A program made the translations under genes and the position numbers. DNA of 40,507 nt from Niveispirillum sp. GTDB taxonomy: Bacteria; Pseudomonadota; Alphaproteobacteria; Azospirillales; Azospirillaceae. Shown piece after piece: positions 32,364 through 40,125 of the stretch (position 1 is the stretch's first letter; each line of letters opens with the position of its first letter). A model generated the notes under the pieces. That model was not told the DNA's origin. It was given only the letters and a program-made list of their open reading frames with translations, and did no database searches. The stretch lies in assembly GCF_017996735.1 (NCBI RefSeq), contig NZ_JAGOGJ010000058.1:1-40507 (forward strand), written 5' to 3'.

Positions 32364-34652
32364 TCAACCCCTCCGCGCTTCGGCGGTGTTCATATCCGGC
32401 GTGACCGTGGCCGTGGGTGCGATGTTGCGGGGCAGGACCAGCGTGACACGGGCCCCCCCGCCTGGCCGGTCCTCCAGCAATATCGCGCCGCCATGGTCTT
32501 CCATGATCTTCTTCACAATGGCGAGGCCAAGGCCTGTGCCCTTGGCCCGGGTAGTGACATACGGTTCGGTCAACCGGTCCCGTTCCTCGGTATTCGGCAA
32601 ACCCTTGCCATTATCCTCAACCGCCAGCAGGACCCGTTCATCCTCTACCCGGATGCGGGCCGTGATTTCACCCGGCACCTTTTCGGCATCCTTGGGTGTA
32701 TCCTCCAACCGGCCTTCGATGGCTTCGCCGGCATTTTTCAACAGATTGGTCAGCGCCTGCCCCAATTGCCGGCTGTCACAGGTGACGACAAGCGGGGCAT
32801 CCGGCATCTCGCAGGTGAACTTGATGGAAGGATAGGCTGATGCCTGCAACAGCACCGATTGCCGGGTCAAATCCTGCATGGCCGTCGGTTTCATCACCGG
32901 TTGCGGCATGCGGGCAAAGGCCGAGAATTCATCCACCATGCGCCCGATATCATCCACATGCCGCACGATCGTGTCGGTCATGGCCTTGAACGTATCGGGA
33001 TCGCTGGTGATTTCCTTCAGATATTTGCGCCGCAGCCTTTCCGCCGACAACTGGATGGGCGTCAGCGGGTTCTTGATTTCATGCGCGATGCGCCGCGCCA
33101 CATCGGCCCAGGCCGCCTTGCGCTGCGCCGACATCAGTTCGGAGACGTCGTCGAAGGTAACGACATAGCCCTTGACCTCGCCCCCCACCATTTCGGCGGC
33201 GACGCGGACAAGAAGGGTTTTCTGCTGTCCGCCGCGGCGGATCTGCACCTGTCCTTCGACCTGTTTGCCGCCGCGCCGACGGATATTGCCCATCAGCTCA
33301 TCCAGTTCGGGCACCACCTCCAGCAGGTCGCGCCCGATCAGGGAGGAGGGGTCGCCAACCGACAGAAGGTTGGCCGCCGACAGGTTGGGCAGGTTGATGC
33401 GGCCATTCTGGTCCAGGCCCAGCACGCCCGCCGACACACCAGCCAGCACAGCCTCCGTAAAACGCCGCCGCAGATCGAGTTGCCGGTTCGCCTCCACCAG
33501 TTCGGACCGCTGGCTTTCCAACTGGCTGGTCATGCGGTTGAAGGCGCGCGACAGGGTGACCAGTTCATCCTCCGGCTCCAGCCCGCTATCGGGCACGCGG
33601 GCCGTCAGGTCACCGGCGCGGATGCGTTCCGCCGCCGCGATCAGCGACGAAATGGGGGCCACCAGATATGTCGCGAAATTCAGGCCCAGCCAGATGGCGG
33701 CCAGCAGCAGCAGCACCGCCACGCCGACAAAGATCACCGCCATGCGGGTCTGCAGCGCGAAGCGCTGCTCCTCCATATGGCGATATTCCTGCACGGCACT
33801 CTGCGTCACATCCATATGTTCCAGCACCCGGCTTTCCACCGGGCGGCCGATGAACAGGAAGCGGTCAAAATCCTGATCCAGCAGGACGATGGCATTCACC
33901 CGGTTGCCACCCTCACTGACGATCAGCACCACCTCACCCTTGCGCGCGCGCTCCAGATCCTCGTTATGGACGGTGGTGAAATCGAAGGCAAAGCCCAGGC
34001 CGAATACCGCCGTCACCTGCCCCGTGCCGTCAAAGATCACCGCCTCCGTCACATTGCGCATCAGGGCCTGTGACTGGAAATATTGGCGGAACCGCGGCGG
34101 GTCCCAATAGATGTTGAGCGGCAGACGCGCCAGATCGTTGCGCATCACCTCCGCATCGCGGGAAAGCGTCTGCTGATGTTCCTTCAGATAGCCTTCGGCC
34201 ACCGCCAGGCTTTCATCCACCACCAGCCGCACCCGGTCGGAGAACCAGCTTTGCAGGCCGACATAGAAGAACAGGGCGGAGAAGATGGCCATGATGATGG
34301 CCGGGGCCACCGCCAGGATGGAGAACACGGCCACCAGCCGCATATGCAGCCGTGACGCCGCCAACCCCTGTCGCCGCTCCACCCACAGCGCCACAATCCG
34401 CCGCGCCACCACCGCGCCCAACAGCAGCAGCAGCACGCCATCCAGCGTCAGTAGCAGCATCAGGGTATTCTGATCAATGGCGACGGGCAGCGTCTCCGTA
34501 AGCGCGGCATAGGTCGCCGCCCCGGCGGCAATGGCCGCGATGATCAGCAGGATACCGGCCAAGGTGGACAAATGCCGCCCCCGCGACCAGCGCACAATGC
34601 GCCGCCAAAGCCCATCCGACCGGGGGGCGATGCCGGGTGCCGTTGCCGTCAT
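32364..34652 (-). CDS. ntrY: NtrY membrane sensor histidine kinase
   Basis: A nitrogen- and redox-related sensor kinase, 762 residues. Membrane helices lie at about 31-52, 62-84 and 105-131; an extracytoplasmic sensor region of about 170 residues follows and a fourth helix covers about 303-325. HAMP is at 325-378, PAS at about 393-505, and the phospho-acceptor is H524 in RRIAHEIKNPLTP. The ATPase domain has NLLKNAGEA (N box, 637-645), DNGKGLP (680-686) and GTGLGLA (705-711). No Shine-Dalgarno sequence is visible before the ATG at 34652. It heads an apparent operon ntrY-ntrX-hicA-hicB-trkA. Confidence 0.95.
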   Translation of the reverse strand: MTATAPGIAPRSDGLWRRIVRWSRGRHLSTLAGILLIIAAIAAGAATYAALTETLPVAIDQNTLMLLLTLDGVLLLLLGAVVARRIVALWVERRQGLAASRLHMRLVAVFSILAVAPAIIMAIFSALFFYVGLQSWFSDRVRLVVDESLAVAEGYLKEHQQTLSRDAEVMRNDLARLPLNIYWDPPRFRQYFQSQALMRNVTEAVIFDGTGQVTAVFGLGFAFDFTTVHNEDLERARKGEVVLIVSEGGNRVNAIVLLDQDFDRFLFIGRPVESRVLEHMDVTQSAVQEYRHMEEQRFALQTRMAVIFVGVAVLLLLAAIWLGLNFATYLVAPISSLIAAAERIRAGDLTARVPDSGLEPEDELVTLSRAFNRMTSQLESQRSELVEANRQLDLRRRFTEAVLAGVSAGVLGLDQNGRINLPNLSAANLLSVGDPSSLIGRDLLEVVPELDELMGNIRRRGGKQVEGQVQIRRGGQQKTLLVRVAAEMVGGEVKGYVVTFDDVSELMSAQRKAAWADVARRIAHEIKNPLTPIQLSAERLRRKYLKEITSDPDTFKAMTDTIVRHVDDIGRMVDEFSAFARMPQPVMKPTAMQDLTRQSVLLQASAYPSIKFTCEMPDAPLVVTCDSRQLGQALTNLLKNAGEAIEGRLEDTPKDAEKVPGEITARIRVEDERVLLAVEDNGKGLPNTEERDRLTEPYVTTRAKGTGLGLAIVKKIMEDHGGAILLEDRPGGGARVTLVLPRNIAPTATVTPDMNTAEARRG

Positions 34653-34920
34653 GCGGGGACACCGGGGAAGTGACTGCGGAAATGTGACGATCCAGAACGG
34701 GGCAAAGCGTCTGCCTTGGGCTGTCGGAACCAGGGAGACACTGTTACCAGAAAGCTACACCGGACGCCAGCCCGCAACGTGATAAAGCTGCAACAGGGTG
34801 TGGTGGGGGATGGGAAAGTTGAAAATACCGAGATTCTGTTCGTTTTTGTATTCCTCCATGTGGCTATTTAATGGTAATAAAAAACTCTTTATCGTCTGAA
34901 ACAATGCTCGGAATAGAGTT
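34653..34920. promoter_or_regulatory. divergent gap between ntrY and the AT-rich island
   Basis: 268 bp without a supported gene. The left part (to about 34790) has the base composition of the chromosome and the right part is AT-rich, so the island boundary lies near 34790-34840. It must contain the promoter of ntrY (minus) and of the 190-residue gene (plus, ribosome binding region GGAATAGAG before 34921). I can assign no clear -35/-10 elements, direct repeats or attachment site. Confidence 0.4.
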
Positions 34921-35493
34921 ATGGTGGATATCCAAGATGAGGGCGGCAATCTGATCACGCCATCTGAAGCGCTTAATGATTACCGAGAAATTTATAATTT
35001 AAAGGATATGAGGATTAAGCCAAATAATACTGATGAAATCATTCAGATGACAGCGCAAAATGGTATGATTGATTTACCAAATTCAATTTTAGATGAGGAC
35101 AGCATTAAGCTTTGCACTACAATACCAAAGGACAAAGCGTCAGCAAGTGAATCTAGGTATCTTTGGGTGATACGTGAAAATTGTGCTCCAGTAGCAATCG
35201 AAAATTGCGAGTGGGGAAAAGGGTTAAAAAGTGAAATCATTAAGCATTCAAACTTGACCGGGGGGAAGCCAGCGTATTCTGGTGGTGAACTATGGTTTAT
35301 TGCTCGGGATAAAATCGCGGTAAACGGAAATTCTGGGCGGTATGGACCGGAATCCGAGGAGGAGCTTGACGCCATAGTAAATGCCTTGCGCCGTTCAGGA
35401 TACCATGTCGCCTCCATGGGATTTGACATAGACAACCCGAGCGTACCTAATTCAGTGTTTCCTGGGAACCCAACTTGGCAGAACCCAATATGA
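34921..35493 (+). CDS. unknown 190-residue protein of the AT-rich island
   Basis: I do not recognise this protein. It has 190 residues, no signal peptide and no membrane segment, and an acidic, asparagine-rich N-terminal half. The C-terminal half has a compact block that looks structurally conserved: HSNLTGGKPAYSGGELWF, then KIAVNGNSGRYGP, then EEELDAIVNALRRSGYHVASMGFD. The pattern of a glycine-rich strand pair, SGRYGP and a closing helix-strand recalls segments in bacterial effector-like hypotheticals, but I cannot name a family. Codon use is AT-rich. Its TGA stop overlaps the ATG of the next gene (ATGA), so the two are translationally coupled. A toxin or enzyme controlled by the downstream protease-regulator is one reading; a substrate of that protease is another. 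Confidence 0.75.
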   Translation: MVDIQDEGGNLITPSEALNDYREIYNLKDMRIKPNNTDEIIQMTAQNGMIDLPNSILDEDSIKLCTTIPKDKASASESRYLWVIRENCAPVAIENCEWGKGLKSEIIKHSNLTGGKPAYSGGELWFIARDKIAVNGNSGRYGPESEEELDAIVNALRRSGYHVASMGFDIDNPSVPNSVFPGNPTWQNPI

Positions 35494-36893
35494 ATGACGA
35501 AACCAACGAACTTGATGCTGTTTTTGGTCACGGCAGCTCTGGGATTGATGCCGCTGTACGAGCTCAATCATCAAACGCGCTGTTCGTTCGAAGTCAACAC
35601 CAGTTGTCTCGGTACAATCATAACTCACGTGGGCGCATACTAAATGCCAAGGAGGCGCTGCGCATTTTTGGATGGAGTTTATTACGAGAATTGGCCGATA
35701 AATCCGCAGTTACAACTATTAGGGATGGAAATAGTGTCTATGAATCCATTAATGCTCAAATCAAATCGTTGGGCCTTGATTTGCCTCAAGTTGCAAAACA
35801 AATTAAATTATCAAAAGACAGTCAGAGCCGTTTTTTAAACAAACAACAGGTACCATTTAAGGATCTGGCAAGGCTGGTTCAGAAAATTAATTTGAATGAA
35901 AATTTGCTTGGCATTGCCGCTAATTCAGCCAGTGATTCTCGTTTGGCAAATCGTCTGCGCACACTGAAAACCGTCGAACCACAAATCTTCACCCCCTCAT
36001 TGGTTCTCGCATTCGCTGAGGCTGCCTGGGTCATTAATCAACAATACGATTTGAAAAATATTGTAGAAGAATCAAGCTTCAGATTCACCGATAAATTTAC
36101 TACCTCTGATGACTACGGCAATAAACTAATGCCTGACTATCAAAAAGGCTATCAACTTGCAAACGAGACGCGTAGATTATTGGACATCGGCAGCCATGAA
36201 CCAATTCATTCAATTACAGAGTTGATCGAAAATCGGCTAAACATCCCAGTGATTCAGATGGAATTCAATTCTCATATAGGCGGAGCAACAATTGCGTCTG
36301 GAAGAAACCGTGGTATCGTTGTTAATACTAAAGGTGATAACCAAGACCCTTTCATTAGGCGGATGACCTTAGCTCATGAATTGGGGCATCTTCTTTGGGA
36401 TCCAGATCCTAAACTCAACCAAGTTGTAGTTGATCGCTATGATCATATCAAATCTGATACCATGGCTACGTCTCTTGATCACGTTGAACGTCGTGCTAAC
36501 GCATTTGCTATTGAGCTTCTGGCTCCGGGAGATGCTGTGATTCGAGAGTTTGAGAAGAACGGCAGTGGCCCAGAAGCTGTTGAGAAAGTTATGGCTAGTT
36601 ATGGAGTGGGAAAAACTGCACTCACCTATCATTTGAGAAATAGGAGCCACAATAGAATTGATATGATAGGCACAAGCATTAACCACGTTTCCACTGAAGA
36701 CTGGGAGGGCAGAGAATCTCTTGCAACACCTCTTTTTCCGGCAAGCGTTCCGCTGTCTAGACGTGGCAAGATATCTTACTATATAATGATGGCTCATCAA
36801 CACAGACATATCTCTGACGATACGGCAGCAATTCTCTTTGGTTGCGAAATAGAGGATCTCATGAAATCTATAAAGTGTGCGCAAAACTATTGA
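35490..36893 (+). CDS. HTH and ImmA/IrrE-family metallopeptidase fusion
   Basis: A 467-residue cytosolic protein that combines an XRE-like helix-turn-helix (about 91-125, LGLDLPQVAKQIKLSKDSQS then LVQKINL) with an ImmA/IrrE (M78) zinc protease domain. The zinc motif is HELGH at 296-300 (MTLAHELGHLLWDPDP) and the third ligand is probably E333 in HVERRANAFAIELLAP, the usual M78 arrangement. ImmA cleaves the ImmR repressor of ICEBs1 and IrrE/PprI cleaves the DdrO repressor; here DNA-binding and protease domains are on one chain. The N-terminal 90 residues and the C-terminal 80 are unassigned. I chose the ATG at 35490 (ATGA overlap) over the in-frame TTG at 35475. Composition is strongly AT-rich. 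Confidence 0.88.
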   Translation: MNDETNELDAVFGHGSSGIDAAVRAQSSNALFVRSQHQLSRYNHNSRGRILNAKEALRIFGWSLLRELADKSAVTTIRDGNSVYESINAQIKSLGLDLPQVAKQIKLSKDSQSRFLNKQQVPFKDLARLVQKINLNENLLGIAANSASDSRLANRLRTLKTVEPQIFTPSLVLAFAEAAWVINQQYDLKNIVEESSFRFTDKFTTSDDYGNKLMPDYQKGYQLANETRRLLDIGSHEPIHSITELIENRLNIPVIQMEFNSHIGGATIASGRNRGIVVNTKGDNQDPFIRRMTLAHELGHLLWDPDPKLNQVVVDRYDHIKSDTMATSLDHVERRANAFAIELLAPGDAVIREFEKNGSGPEAVEKVMASYGVGKTALTYHLRNRSHNRIDMIGTSINHVSTEDWEGRESLATPLFPASVPLSRRGKISYYIMMAHQHRHISDDTAAILFGCEIEDLMKSIKCAQNY

Positions 36894-37033
36894 CCGCACA
36901 ACATATTTTTTTATGTATCAGCAATCTCTTCACTAGGCATCAGTTGCGGTGACCATTGGCTCATTCCTCGCGTCCCCTGTTCGACAGATTGTGGATGGGT
37001 AAAGTGGGCGTAAGACGACCCGGAGAAAACACC

Positions 37034-37273
37034 ATGCCTGTCAGTGTTCGTCTGGATGCCGATATCGAACAGCGCCTTGATGCCCCGGCCCGTGCCACGG
37101 GCCGGACGAAGGCATCCTATATCCGTGAGGCCCTTGAAGAACATCTTCAGGACATGGAAGACGCCTATCTGGCCCAGGCGGAACTGGATGCTGTCCGGGC
37201 TGGACGAAGCGAGACGGTTTCATTGGAGACATTGCTAAAACGTCACGACGCCGCCGGAGGCTGTCTGGCTTAG
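37034..37273 (+). CDS. orphan RelB/DinJ-type ribbon-helix-helix antitoxin
   Basis: 79 residues from the ATG at 37034, with GGAG upstream (CGGAGAAAACACC). MPVSVRLDADIEQRLDAPARATGRTKASYIREALEEHL fits a ribbon-helix-helix DNA-binding N-terminus. The C-terminal acidic tail resembles the toxin-wrapping part of RelB antitoxins. Normally a relE/parE toxin gene follows within a few bases; none is present. After the stop come REP-like repeats and then the convergent ntrC. Base composition is like the chromosome, unlike the AT-rich pair next to it. It may be a leftover of a decayed toxin-antitoxin locus or act on a toxin elsewhere. Confidence 0.75.
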   Translation: MPVSVRLDADIEQRLDAPARATGRTKASYIREALEEHLQDMEDAYLAQAELDAVRAGRSETVSLETLLKRHDAAGGCLA

Positions 37274-37298
37274 ATTCAATCGGTTGGTGCCTGCCCCC

Positions 37299-37521
37299 CA
37301 GCGTCATCCCCGCGTAAACGGGGACCGAGCGAGAGCAGCGGTAGCTGCGACATGACTTCATATCGGCGCTAACCGCGCCTGACGCTGGGTCCCCGCTTGC
37401 GCGGGGATGACGGTGGGGAGGCGGGGATAAGTGGATGCAATCTTGAGCCAAACGGCTTTGGCGTGTCTTGGCAACGTTCGTCCCCATGGCCCCTGGGTCC
37501 CGGCTTTCGCCGGGATGACGA
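37299..37521. repeat. REP-like palindromic repeats
   Basis: Three related palindromic units. Unit A is at 37299-37326 (CGTCATCCCCGCG, AAA, CGGGGACC). Unit B is at 37385-37412, an inverted copy (GGGTCCCCGC, TTGC, GCGGGGATGACG). Unit C is at 37491-37520, again in the B orientation (GGGTCCCGGC, TTTC, GCCGGGATGACG). Each unit folds on itself and A and B pair with each other in a larger palindrome. Such units are typical dispersed elements of alphaproteobacterial genomes. They fill most of the 281-bp gap between the orphan antitoxin and ntrC and may end transcription from both sides. Confidence 0.8.
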
Positions 37522-37554
37522 AAAAGGGGCGGGTGAAGGGGATGACAGGGGCTG

Positions 37555-39003
37555 TTACTTCAACCCCCGCACCACCTGTATATCCAAATCCCTGATCTTC
37601 TTGCGCAGCGTGTTCCGGTTCAGGCCCAGCATATGCGCCGCCTTGATCTGGTTGCCGCGTGTCGCGGTGAGCGACAGGGACAGCAGCGGGCGCTCGACCT
37701 CTCGCAGGATGCGGTCGTACAGGCCCGCCGCCGGGATACCGTCCTTATGCGCCGCGAAATATTCGCGCAGGTGGCGTTCGACCGCCGCCGACAGACCCTC
37801 ATTCACCGGTTCCTGAACCGGGGCCGCCGCCGGGTTGGCTTCGGCCAGTTCGGTGTCGATGACGTCGAGGCTGATCACCTCTTGCGAGTATAGCGCCGCC
37901 AGACGCTGGACCATGTTTTCCAGCTCGCGCACATTGCCGGGCCAGCGGTAACGCTTCAGCCGGTCCATGGCCGCATTGTCCACCGTCTTGGCGGGCAATC
38001 CCTGTTGGGCGGCCTGGTTCAGGAAATGGCGGACCAGGGCCGGCACATCCTCTGTGCGTTCGCGCAGGGGCGGCAGGCGGATGGGCACGACGTTGAGGCG
38101 GTAGAACAGATCCTCACGGAACAGGCCCTGACGGATCAGGGTGCGCAGGTCGCGGTGGGTGGCCGCCACGATGCGGACATCGGTCTTGATGGGCGTGCGC
38201 CCGCCGACGGTCGTATACTCGCCTTCCTGCAACACGCGCAGCAGGCGCGTCTGCGCCTCCAGCGGCATGTCGCCGATTTCGTCCAGGAACAGGGTGCCGC
38301 CCTGCGCCTGCTCAAACCGACCCGTGGAGCGCATGGTGGCGCCGGTGAACGCCCCCTTCTCATGCCCGAACAGCTCTGACTCGATCAGTTCGCGCGGGAT
38401 GGCGGCCATATTGATGGCCACGAACGGGCCGCCCCGGCGCTTGCCGTAATCGTGGAGCGCGCGGGCCACCAGTTCCTTGCCGGTGCCGCTTTCACCCGTG
38501 ATCATCACCGTCAGGTCCGTGCCCATCAGGCGGGCCAGGACGCGGTAAATCTCCTGCATGGCCGGCGACCGCCCGATCAGGGGCAGCGCCTCCTCCTCCG
38601 GGTCCTCCACCGGTGCCGGTGCCGCAGGCGCGGTCGGCGTCGGCGTGGACAGGGCCTTTTGCACAATGGCCATCAGGTCCTTCAGATCGAAGGGCTTTGG
38701 CAGATAATCAAAGGCCCCGCGTTCCGCCGCCTTGACCGCCGTCAACAGCGTGTTCTGCGCGCTCATCACGATGATGCGCAGGTCGGGACGCAGTTTCTTG
38801 ATGCGCGGCACAAGGTCGAGGCCGTTCTCATCCGGCATCACCACGTCGGTGATGTCCAGATCGCCCTCCCCCTCCTGCACCCACCGCCATAATGTGGCGG
38901 CGTTGCCGGTGGTCTTCACCTCATGCCCCAGGCGGGCCAAAGCCTGGGTCAGCACCGTCCGAATGGCCCTGTCATCATCCGCTACGAGAATGGTTGCGCC
39001 CAT
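37555..39003 (-). CDS. ntrC: nitrogen regulation response regulator NtrC
   Basis: The sigma54-dependent activator of nitrogen assimilation genes, 482 residues. The receiver domain has D10/D11, phosphorylatable D53 in DITDVVMPDENG, and K103 in LPKPF. The AAA+ domain has Walker A GESGTGKE (170-177), an intact GAFTGA at 217-222 and Walker B GTLFLDE. The C-terminal Fis-type HTH is at about 451-475 (NQIKAAHMLGLNRNTLRKKIRDL). It follows ntrB by 3 bases. Normally ntrY comes next; here the next 2.9 kb hold the insert on the opposite strand. Confidence 0.96.
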   Translation of the reverse strand: MGATILVADDDRAIRTVLTQALARLGHEVKTTGNAATLWRWVQEGEGDLDITDVVMPDENGLDLVPRIKKLRPDLRIIVMSAQNTLLTAVKAAERGAFDYLPKPFDLKDLMAIVQKALSTPTPTAPAAPAPVEDPEEEALPLIGRSPAMQEIYRVLARLMGTDLTVMITGESGTGKELVARALHDYGKRRGGPFVAINMAAIPRELIESELFGHEKGAFTGATMRSTGRFEQAQGGTLFLDEIGDMPLEAQTRLLRVLQEGEYTTVGGRTPIKTDVRIVAATHRDLRTLIRQGLFREDLFYRLNVVPIRLPPLRERTEDVPALVRHFLNQAAQQGLPAKTVDNAAMDRLKRYRWPGNVRELENMVQRLAALYSQEVISLDVIDTELAEANPAAAPVQEPVNEGLSAAVERHLREYFAAHKDGIPAAGLYDRILREVERPLLSLSLTATRGNQIKAAHMLGLNRNTLRKKIRDLDIQVVRGLK

Positions 39004-39006
39004 TTT

Positions 39007-40125
39007 TTAGGCACCCTCTCCGTGACCGTTCTGGTCGGTGACCGGCAGGGAGACCTTGAAGATCGTACGCTTTGGTACGCTTTCAAAGTCGATGACCCCA
39101 CCATGGTCACCGATTATCTTTGCCACCAATGCAAGACCCAGGCCGGTTCCATTCATCTTCGTCGTAACAAAGGGATCGAACAGGTTGGCGCGGATATCTT
39201 CGGGGATGCCGGGGCCGTTATCGCCCACGCAAACCAGCAGCGGCAACTGCATCCGGCTGTCCGATCCGGAAACGGCCAGACGCACCCCATGCTGATAGGC
39301 GGTGGTCAAAAGAATCTCACCGCCCTGCTCCGGGCAGGCTTCTGCCGCGTTCTTGACCAGATTAAGGAAGACTTGCACCAATTGATCGCGGTTGCCCAGG
39401 ACAGGCGGCAAAGACGGGTCGTATTTCTCGATAAAGCGGATATGGCGGGCAAAGCCGGTCTGGGCGATGCGGCGCACATGTTCCAGCACGGCATGGATGT
39501 TGACCGCCTGCCGCTCCAGCGGACGGCCATCGGTGAACACCTCCATCCGGTCGACCAGGGCCACGATGCGGTCCGCCTCGTCACAGATCAGGCGGGTCAG
39601 GATCTGATCATCCTCGCTGGCATTTTCTTCCAGCAACTGCGCGGCACCCCGGATGCCGGACAGCGGATTCTTCACCTCATGCGCCAGCATGGCCGCCATG
39701 GCGACAACGGAACGGGCAGCCCCGCGATGGTTCAGTTGCTTGTCGATGCGGCGCGCGATGGAACGTTCATGGATGGTCAGCACCACAAAATCCGGCGGAT
39801 CGCCCAGGGGGGCCGCCTGCATGGTGACGGAATGCGGCCCGATGCGCGCCGTTTCCACCGAGACACCATATTCACAGACGGTGGCATGGGTGATGCGCGC
39901 CTGTTCCAGCAGGCCCAGGACGGGGCTGTCCTCCGGGATCAGCTCCGTCAGTTTGGTGCCCAGGACGCGGGTCGCGGACACGTCGAAAAATTCCTGGGCT
40001 TCCAGATTGATGAAGCGGATCAGCCCCTCGCCATCCACCACCATCACGGGGTCGGGCAAGGCAGCCAGGATGGAGGTCGGATCGATATCACCGCCGATGC
40101 GGCGGGCAGCGGGCATCCGCGCCAT
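39007..40125 (-). CDS. ntrB: nitrogen regulation sensor kinase NtrB
   Basis: A cytosolic sensor kinase/phosphatase for NtrC, controlled by PII (GlnB). It has 372 residues. The N-terminal PAS domain (about 15-120) is followed by HisKA with phospho-acceptor H149 in AMLAHEVKNPLSGIRGAAQLL. The ATPase domain has NLVKNAAEAC, GDNGPGIP and GTGLGLALV. No membrane helix is present, unlike in NtrY. Its ATG shares a base with the dusB stop (TGATG at 40123-40127), the arrangement known for nifR3-ntrBC operons. Confidence 0.96.
   Translation of the reverse strand: MARMPAARRIGGDIDPTSILAALPDPVMVVDGEGLIRFINLEAQEFFDVSATRVLGTKLTELIPEDSPVLGLLEQARITHATVCEYGVSVETARIGPHSVTMQAAPLGDPPDFVVLTIHERSIARRIDKQLNHRGAARSVVAMAAMLAHEVKNPLSGIRGAAQLLEENASEDDQILTRLICDEADRIVALVDRMEVFTDGRPLERQAVNIHAVLEHVRRIAQTGFARHIRFIEKYDPSLPPVLGNRDQLVQVFLNLVKNAAEACPEQGGEILLTTAYQHGVRLAVSGSDSRMQLPLLVCVGDNGPGIPEDIRANLFDPFVTTKMNGTGLGLALVAKIIGDHGGVIDFESVPKRTIFKVSLPVTDQNGHGEGA

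Noticed and set aside
36369..36899. Minus-strand open frame opposite the M78 protease gene
   Set aside because: It is antisense to the HELGH-containing domain and has no recognisable features.
34650..37550. Integrase, tRNA or attachment site marking the AT-rich insert as an integrative element
   Set aside because: No recombinase gene, tRNA or matching terminal repeats could be seen.
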